Positions 6,528 through 11,156 of a stretch of DNA of 11,156 nucleotides are shown here, piece by piece. The notes below the pieces were generated by a model. It saw only the letters and a list, made by a program, of their open reading frames with translations. It was not told the origin of the DNA and searched no databases. The DNA is taken from the NCBI RefSeq assembly GCF_943914805.1, contig NZ_CALUDM010000116.1, forward strand, positions 1-11,156, read 5' to 3'. Positions within the stretch are counted from its first letter, which is position 1. The number at the start of each line of letters is the position of its first letter. A program made the position numbers and the translations under genes. The DNA is from an uncultured Acinetobacter sp. Its GTDB lineage: Bacteria; Pseudomonadota; Gammaproteobacteria; Pseudomonadales; Moraxellaceae.

Positions 6528-6998
6528 TTATGGTACGTAGATACCCATTATTTCATATGTATAATGTTTGTCATATACTTCATACGTATAATGTTTGTCA
6601 TACTTATAAATACGAAGGTCAATTATTAAATCACTACAACCTTCCTCTTCTGTAAACAAGTCAACAGTCGCATTCCAAAAATGATTTTTCTTATATTCAC
6701 CTTGATATAAGCATACAGATGAATCCCATGATTCCTCATATTCACCTTGATATACGCATACAGATGAATTCCATGATTCTTCTGGTAAGCTGATAAGATG
6801 AGCGCCATAATCGTCAATATTTTCTGCAATCTCTGCAGCATATTCAATGTCAATAAATTCAACATTTGGAATTGTATTTAGACGAGCAAAATCTTTATTT
6901 TTAAAAGCCTCGACAATTTGAACGATTTTATCTCGCCAAATATTTGGAATTGGAGATTGAAACTCTGAATCGTATGGAACTGGAATATCTTGTGTCAT
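6528..6998 (-). CDS. Small acidic uncharacterised protein with two internal duplications
   Basis: I do not know a function for this 156-residue acidic protein. It has no signal peptide or membrane segment. The N-terminal half (IWRDKIVQIVEAFKNKDF, then a run ending NIDDYGAHLISLPEESW) and the core SSVC.YQGEY plus VDLFTEEEGCSDLIIDLRIY look like a family of small proteins that I believe is catalogued as DUF7668; that name is from memory. Two tandem duplications stand out: EESWNSSVCVYQGEY at 73-87 is repeated at 88-102 as EESWDSSVCLYQGEY, and YDKHYTYEV at 133-141 is repeated at 142-150. Without them the protein would be 132 residues. The start is well supported by AAGGAAA about 6 bases upstream. 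It begins 17 bases after the recG stop and ends 37 bases before comF, so it appears to be inserted in a recG-comF transcription unit. Small proteins of this look sometimes act as immunity proteins, but nothing here shows that. Confidence 0.75.
   Translation of the reverse strand: MTQDIPVPYDSEFQSPIPNIWRDKIVQIVEAFKNKDFARLNTIPNVEFIDIEYAAEIAENIDDYGAHLISLPEESWNSSVCVYQGEYEESWDSSVCLYQGEYKKNHFWNATVDLFTEEEGCSDLIIDLRIYKYDKHYTYEVYDKHYTYEIMGIYVP
6549..6602 (-). repeat. In-frame 27-bp tandem duplication in the small unknown gene
   Basis: Units 6549-6575 and 6576-6602 match at 25 of 27 bases and encode the consecutive nonapeptides YDKHYTYEV and YDKHYTYEI near the C-terminus. The length is a multiple of three, so the frame is kept. 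Confidence 0.9.
6693..6782 (-). repeat. In-frame 45-bp tandem duplication in the small unknown gene
   Basis: Units 6693-6737 and 6738-6782 match at 42 of 45 bases. They encode two consecutive 15-residue blocks that differ at two residues (Asn/Asp and Val/Leu). The duplicated block contains the Trp and Cys of the apparent family core. Confidence 0.92.
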
Positions 6999-7015
6999 CT
7001 TATTTTCCTTTCTAT

Positions 7016-9061
7016 TTACACATACGCATATCGTGGTGCTTCAGGTAGCCATCGTTTGAGCAAGGCTTCGGCATTTTCAGGATAATCTTTTAAAACCTGA
7101 GCAGCGACATAATGCGCTTGATTGAGTAAATGATCATCACGTTCTAGCTTTGCGACACGAAAACCCATATCACCCGTTTGTTTCGTACCGAGTAGCTCAC
7201 CCGGCCCACGAATTTCTAAATCTTTTTCTGCAATAATAAAACCGTCATTAGTTTCACGCATGATGCGTAAACGTTCTTGTCCATTTTGAGACAAAGGATT
7301 TTTATAGAGTAGGGCACAGAAACTCGCTGTCGCACCTCGTCCCACTCGACCACGTAATTGGTGAAGTTGAGAAAGCCCTAAACGTTCTGCATTTTCAATC
7401 ACCATAATCGATGCATTTGGTACGTCTACACCCACCTCAATAACGGTAGTCGCAATTAATAGTTGTAATTCATTATTTTTAAACTGTTGCATGACTGTTT
7501 GTTTTTCATCGGCTTTCATTTTGCCATGAACTAAACCAATATTGAGATGTGGAAAGCGTTCTTTTATTTCCTGATACGTTGCTTCAGCAGCTTGCGCATC
7601 CAATGTTTCAGATTGTTCAACAAGCGTACACACCCAATAGGCTTGTTTGCCTTCAGCACAATTGGTCGCAATACGATTTAATACTTCTTCTCGTCGGTCT
7701 AGTGGAATAGTCACAGTTTGAATAGGTGTACGTCCCGGTGGCAGTTCATCAATCACGGAAGTATCCAAATCACCATAAGCAGACATTGCCAAAGTACGGG
7801 GAATCGGTGTTGCTGTCATGACCAATTGATGTGGCGTGGTATTGTTTACACCTTTGTTACGTAGCGCTAAGCGTTGATCAACGCCAAAACGATGCTGTTC
7901 GTCAATAATCACCAAACCAAGTTTGGAAAATTCAACATTGCCCTGAAATAAAGCATGTGTACCCACGATCACATTGGCAGTACCATCTTTAAGTGTAAGT
8001 TCCGCAGCGGCACGTGCTTTACCTTTTTGTTTGCCTGAAAGCCATGACACATTTAAACCTAAAGGCTCAAACCATTTTTTAAAATTTATATAATGTTGTT
8101 CTGCCAAAATTTCTGTCGGTGCCATCAAGGCAACTTGCCATCCTTCCTCTAAAGCATGACATGCTGCCACACCTGCAACCAAGGTTTTTCCTGCACCTAC
8201 ATCACCTTGAACTAAACGTAGCATCGGTTTGTTTTGTTTTAAATCTTTGGAAATTTCATTGGAAACACGTTTTTGTGCATTGGTCATTTCAAAAGGTAAG
8301 CTGGCTAAAAGTTGCTTAGCAAAAGTTTTACTTGGTAAAAATGAAGGTGCTGCAATTTGCTGAATGAAAGCACGTCGTGTCAGTAAACTGATTTGATGTG
8401 TCACCAATTCTTCAAAAATTAAACGTTGCTGAGCAGGATGTGAACCTTGCGAAAGTTGCAACATATTGGCATTTACAGGAGGGTGATGAATGTATTCTAG
8501 AGCTTGTTTGAGTGCATAGCCATTGGTGAATTTTTCAGGCAATAATTCAGGTAAATCATCGGCATGATGTTTTAAAGCTTGTTTTACATATTCACGGAGT
8601 TTGGGTTGTGTTAAACCATCGGTTGCAGGATAAATTGCTGTGAGCTGTGTTTGTGGTAAAGGCGTGTGTTCTGTGATGAGTTGTATTTCAGGATGATACA
8701 ATTCTAAACCACGTGCGCCAACACGGACTTCACCGAAAATCCTTAAACGATTACCTGCTTTGGCACGATCCATCAATGCTTTATAAATATGATAAAAACG
8801 CAAAGTCACTTTGCCGAAATCATCTTGCAATAAAATCGCCATCGATTTGCGTTTACCGGGCGGCATGTCAATCGATTTAACCACGCCTTCCAGTAAATAA
8901 CTGCGACCAACTTGCAATTGGTTCATAGGAATGATCGTGCTACGATCTTCATAGTCACGTGGCAAATGAAACAGCAAATCGTCTGTGCTGAAAATATTGA
9001 GCTTTTCAAGTAAGGCAGCGGCGGCATTACCCAGCCCTTGCAATTGGTGGACGGCAGCCAT
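7016..9061 (-). CDS. recG: RecG, ATP-dependent branched-DNA helicase
   Basis: Cytoplasmic superfamily 2 helicase that remodels stalled replication forks, Holliday junctions and R-loops. The 681-residue protein is close to the E. coli length (693). The N-terminal wedge/OB-fold region (about 50-135, with the RDYEDRS lead-in at 35-41) precedes two helicase lobes: Walker A GDVGAGKT at 286-293, APTEILAEQH at 314-323, DEQHRFG at 387-393, TATPIPRT at 416-423, then ATTVIEVGVDVPNA at 537-550 and QLRGRVGRG at 568-576. The DLEIRGPGELLGTKQTG segment (614-630) is the RecG hallmark beyond the helicase core. The ATG is preceded by a strong but close GAGGGG. It is the first gene of an apparent recG/unknown/comF unit and diverges from the SDR-like gene 60 bases away. 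Confidence 0.97.
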   Translation of the reverse strand: MAAVHQLQGLGNAAAALLEKLNIFSTDDLLFHLPRDYEDRSTIIPMNQLQVGRSYLLEGVVKSIDMPPGKRKSMAILLQDDFGKVTLRFYHIYKALMDRAKAGNRLRIFGEVRVGARGLELYHPEIQLITEHTPLPQTQLTAIYPATDGLTQPKLREYVKQALKHHADDLPELLPEKFTNGYALKQALEYIHHPPVNANMLQLSQGSHPAQQRLIFEELVTHQISLLTRRAFIQQIAAPSFLPSKTFAKQLLASLPFEMTNAQKRVSNEISKDLKQNKPMLRLVQGDVGAGKTLVAGVAACHALEEGWQVALMAPTEILAEQHYINFKKWFEPLGLNVSWLSGKQKGKARAAAELTLKDGTANVIVGTHALFQGNVEFSKLGLVIIDEQHRFGVDQRLALRNKGVNNTTPHQLVMTATPIPRTLAMSAYGDLDTSVIDELPPGRTPIQTVTIPLDRREEVLNRIATNCAEGKQAYWVCTLVEQSETLDAQAAEATYQEIKERFPHLNIGLVHGKMKADEKQTVMQQFKNNELQLLIATTVIEVGVDVPNASIMVIENAERLGLSQLHQLRGRVGRGATASFCALLYKNPLSQNGQERLRIMRETNDGFIIAEKDLEIRGPGELLGTKQTGDMGFRVAKLERDDHLLNQAHYVAAQVLKDYPENAEALLKRWLPEAPRYAYV

Positions 9062-9121
9062 GTCCCCTCAACTTAGGTTAAATTGATTTTGAAAAATCGG
9101 TTTTGAAGAATAGGTCACTTG

Positions 9122-9904
9122 ATGCATATTCTATTTATTGGTTATGGTAAAACATCACAACGTGTTGCTAAACAATTATTTCAGCAAGATCACCAAATTA
9201 CCACAGTTAGTCGTAGTCTGAAAGATGATGATTTTGCTCAACATCTCACTCAAGATATTCAACAACTGGATTTGTCGCAAGTTCAACCGATTGATGCAGT
9301 TTATGTGTTACTTGCTCCATCACGTCATAATTCTCAAAGTTCAATAGAAAATTATCAGCAGACTTATGTGGATTCTGTTCAGCCTATTGCAAAAGCTTTA
9401 AAAGATCATCCGATTCAAAAAATCATCGTTGTGTCATCGACACGGGTTTATGGTGAAAGTCATGGAGAACGTATTGATGATGACTCTGAGACTATTCCAA
9501 GTGATGAGCAGGGTCATTTGCTCTTGAAAATGGAGCAGTTATGGCAACAGGCTTATCCTAAAGAATGTGTCATTGTTAGGCCGACTGGAATTTACGGCAC
9601 TTCAGTTACACGTATGCAAAAACTTGCGGAAACGACAAAAACTTATCCCAATATTCATTGGTCAAATCGAATTCATATCGATGATCTAGCAAGTTTTTTG
9701 GCATATTTACTTCACGTGGAACATGCTGAAAAATCATATATTTGCACGAATAACCAACCGATTCCTTTGCATGAAATGATTTTAAAGATTCAACGTGAGT
9801 TGGGTTTACCTGAGTTGGTTTTAGAGAGTGAGAGGGAAACAGGGAAAAGGATTTTTGCAAAGAGGATGGTTGGAATATTTAAATCGCAATTGAAAGGTTA
9901 TTGA
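9122..9904 (+). CDS. Atypical SDR / NAD-dependent epimerase-like protein (YeeZ-like)
   Basis: Rossmann-fold protein of the extended/atypical short-chain dehydrogenase group; the substrate is unknown. With the ATG at 9122 it has 260 residues. An in-frame TTG one codon earlier is possible, but AGG at 9112-9114 is better spaced (7 bases) from the ATG. The N-terminal strand MHILFIGYGKTSQRVA carries a GxG nucleotide-binding loop (Gly7, Gly9). SSTRVYGESHGE near 105-116 is the SDR strand-4 signature (SST.VYG), RPTGIYG at 153-159 and RIHIDDLA at 183-190 are typical of epimerases. The usual catalytic YxxxK appears as HLLLK (His132, Lys136), so the Tyr is missing and ordinary SDR redox chemistry is doubtful. 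It resembles the YeeZ type found in E. coli. It is monocistronic as far as can be seen. Confidence 0.8.
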   Translation: MHILFIGYGKTSQRVAKQLFQQDHQITTVSRSLKDDDFAQHLTQDIQQLDLSQVQPIDAVYVLLAPSRHNSQSSIENYQQTYVDSVQPIAKALKDHPIQKIIVVSSTRVYGESHGERIDDDSETIPSDEQGHLLLKMEQLWQQAYPKECVIVRPTGIYGTSVTRMQKLAETTKTYPNIHWSNRIHIDDLASFLAYLLHVEHAEKSYICTNNQPIPLHEMILKIQRELGLPELVLESERETGKRIFAKRMVGIFKSQLKGY

Positions 9905-9905
9905 T

Positions 9906-9926
9906 GAATTTATATTTCATAAATTC
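9906..9926. terminator. AT-rich hairpin after the SDR-like gene
   Basis: GAATTTAT (9906-9913) and ATAAATTC (9919-9926) form a perfect 8-bp stem with a 5-base loop, starting one base after the TGA at 9902-9904. The stem is almost all A-T and no long T-run follows, so it is at best a weak terminator. Further inverted pieces (AATTCTG at 9922-9928 with CAGAATT at 9955-9961) follow in the convergent spacer. Confidence 0.35.
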
Positions 9927-9990
9927 TGCTTTATAAACAGAAGCACTAATAAAACAGAATTATTTACAAGCTCCTTTAATATGATTTTAT

Positions 9991-11136
9991 TTATATCGAG
10001 CCTTTTTCAGCCATCTCTGCAAGATTATTTTTTGCATCTACAGAACCTTGGGCTGCTGCCTTACCAAACCATTCAATTGCTTTTTCTTGATTTTGGATTA
10101 CGCCATGTCCATTTTCATACATTACTCCGAGGTTATTTTGCGCATTAGCCTCATCTTGAGCGGCAGCTTTACTGAACCATTCAAATGCTTTTTCATAACT
10201 TTGGGATACACAAAGTCCCTTATAATACATTATTCCAAGGTTGTCTTGCGCAGCAGCATGCTCTTGAGCAGCAGCTTTGCTGAACCATTCGAATGCTTTT
10301 TTATCATTCTGAGCTATACCTTGACCAATGATATACATAGTTCCAAGATTATTTTGTGCATTTGCATCACCTTGAATAGCAGCTCGATTATAACAATTAA
10401 ATGCTTTTTTATAACTTTGGGTTACACCATAACCATGCTGATACATCCATCCCATGCTACATTGTGCAGTTAGCAATTCTTGGGTAGCGGCCTTACTAAC
10501 CAATTTAAATGCTTTCTTATAATTTTGAGTTACGCCTTGACCATTTTGGTACATTAAAGCGAGGTTAGTCTGTGCAAAAGAATTATTTTGAGCAGCAGCT
10601 TTGCTATACCATTCAAATGCTTTTTGATAATTTTGTACTACACCTTCACCATTTTGATACATCCATCCTAGATTATTTTGTGCATCTGAATCTTCTTGCA
10701 TGGCTGATTTATTGTACCATTCAAGTGCCTTTTCATAATTTTGTGTTACACCTTGACCACTTTGATACATAACTCCAAGGTTAGTTTGTGCATCTGAATC
10801 TCCTTGCATGGCTGCTTTATTGTACCATTCAAGTGCCTTTTCATAATTTTGTGTTATACCCCGACCAGTTTGATACATAACTCCAAGGTTGGTTTGTGCA
10901 AGTGAATTATCCTGAGTAGCAGATTTTCTGAACCATTCAAATGCCTTCTCATAATTTTGTGCTATACCCATACCATTCATATACATATAACCAAGATCAT
11001 TCTGTGCATCTGAATGTCCTTGATGAGCTAATCTTGATGTATATTTAAATTGAATAAATTTTGAAACTGTTGGGCTGATTAGAGATAATATATGTATAAT
11101 TATTTTCTCTGTACACGACAAAAATAGATAACTCAT
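9991..11136 (-). CDS. Sel1-repeat (TPR-like) protein, start possibly beyond the window
   Basis: An alpha-solenoid built from Sel1-like repeats, a fold used for protein-protein contacts; the partner and role are unknown. After a partly hydrophobic N-terminus (residues 1-36, with IIIHILSLI at 12-20) there are nine full 36-residue repeats at 37-360 and a partial tenth at 361-381. The unit begins A-x-Q and contains AQNNLG, MY, GxGV, QNY.KA and EW..KA. Repeat 5 loses the EW (KLVSKA), repeat 6 is irregular, and repeat 8 has Cys for a conserved Gly (GLCV). The N-terminus could act as an uncleaved signal or anchor, but the charge pattern is not typical. No ribosome site precedes the ATG at 11134-11136, and the frame stays open (reading YYDIIS) to the window end, so the real start may lie further upstream. 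Confidence 0.8.
   Translation of the reverse strand: MSYLFLSCTEKIIIHILSLISPTVSKFIQFKYTSRLAHQGHSDAQNDLGYMYMNGMGIAQNYEKAFEWFRKSATQDNSLAQTNLGVMYQTGRGITQNYEKALEWYNKAAMQGDSDAQTNLGVMYQSGQGVTQNYEKALEWYNKSAMQEDSDAQNNLGWMYQNGEGVVQNYQKAFEWYSKAAAQNNSFAQTNLALMYQNGQGVTQNYKKAFKLVSKAATQELLTAQCSMGWMYQHGYGVTQSYKKAFNCYNRAAIQGDANAQNNLGTMYIIGQGIAQNDKKAFEWFSKAAAQEHAAAQDNLGIMYYKGLCVSQSYEKAFEWFSKAAAQDEANAQNNLGVMYENGHGVIQNQEKAIEWFGKAAAQGSVDAKNNLAEMAEKGSI
10681..10896 (-). repeat. Recent 108-bp tandem duplication within the Sel1 array
   Basis: Units 10681-10788 and 10789-10896 agree at 101 of 108 bases, each being one 36-codon Sel1 repeat (residues about 81-152). The other repeats in the gene are visibly more diverged at DNA level, so this pair appears to be the newest expansion or a product of gene conversion. 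Confidence 0.88.
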
Positions 11137-11156
11137 TGAAATAATGTCATAATAAT

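Noticed and set aside
6390..6629. Plus-strand ORF with repeated hydrophobic FVIYFIRIMFVI
   Set aside because: It arises antisense to the comF start and the duplicated end of the unknown gene; the repetition reflects the 27-bp duplication.
9062..9121. Promoters and the GATTTT/AAAATC inverted repeat between recG and the SDR-like gene
   Set aside because: TTGATT at 9083 with AAGAAT at 9106 would start transcription almost at the start codon, and the inverted repeat is short and A/T only; neither can be supported.
10048..10473. Plus-strand ORF opposite the Sel1 array
   Set aside because: It is repetitive only because it is antisense to the Sel1 repeats; there is no ribosome site or known domain.

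Overview
The window looks like chromosomal DNA of an Acinetobacter species or a close Moraxellaceae relative. The DNA is AT-rich and the proteins are gammaproteobacterial. The Mla lipid-transport genes form a complete, free-standing mlaFEDCB cluster, and MlaD carries an extra segment of about 50 residues inside its MCE domain, a form I associate with Acinetobacter. The genus call rests on protein resemblance and gene context, not on a database search.

Layout. (1) 128-3359, plus strand: mlaF-mlaE-mlaD-mlaC-mlaB, tightly packed (ATGA and TAATG overlaps, then short gaps). Together they encode an inner-membrane ABC complex (MlaF ATPase, MlaE permease, MlaD MCE protein, MlaB STAS protein) plus the periplasmic carrier MlaC, which move phospholipids between the membranes and keep the outer membrane asymmetric. 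The operon closes with a perfect 16-bp hairpin terminator at 3381-3416 that also faces the convergent corA. (2) 3488-4501, minus: a CorA-type divalent cation channel. (3) 4658-5769, plus: a LOG-family nucleotide phosphoribohydrolase and a small Nudix hydrolase. The spacer before the Nudix gene holds two palindromes, 31 bp centre to centre, that match the recalled NrdR box in sequence, number and spacing. (4) 5781-5853: two hairpin-forming CT/AG-rich repeats between convergent gene ends. (5) 5861-9061, minus: recG, then a small uncharacterised gene containing two separate in-frame tandem duplications, then comF, in an operon-like arrangement. (6) 9122-9904, plus: an atypical SDR/epimerase-like protein divergent from recG. 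(7) 9991-11136, minus: a Sel1-repeat protein with nine full 36-residue repeats, whose frame is still open at the window edge.

Most of the window is conserved housekeeping content. The main new lead is the putative NrdR operator pair in front of the Nudix gene. It would place a nucleotide-processing enzyme under the repressor that controls ribonucleotide reductase, next to another nucleotide-acting enzyme (LOG). Secondary leads are the doubly duplicated gene between recG and comF and the recently expanded Sel1 repeats. I saw no tRNA, rRNA, CRISPR array, insertion sequence or phage gene.
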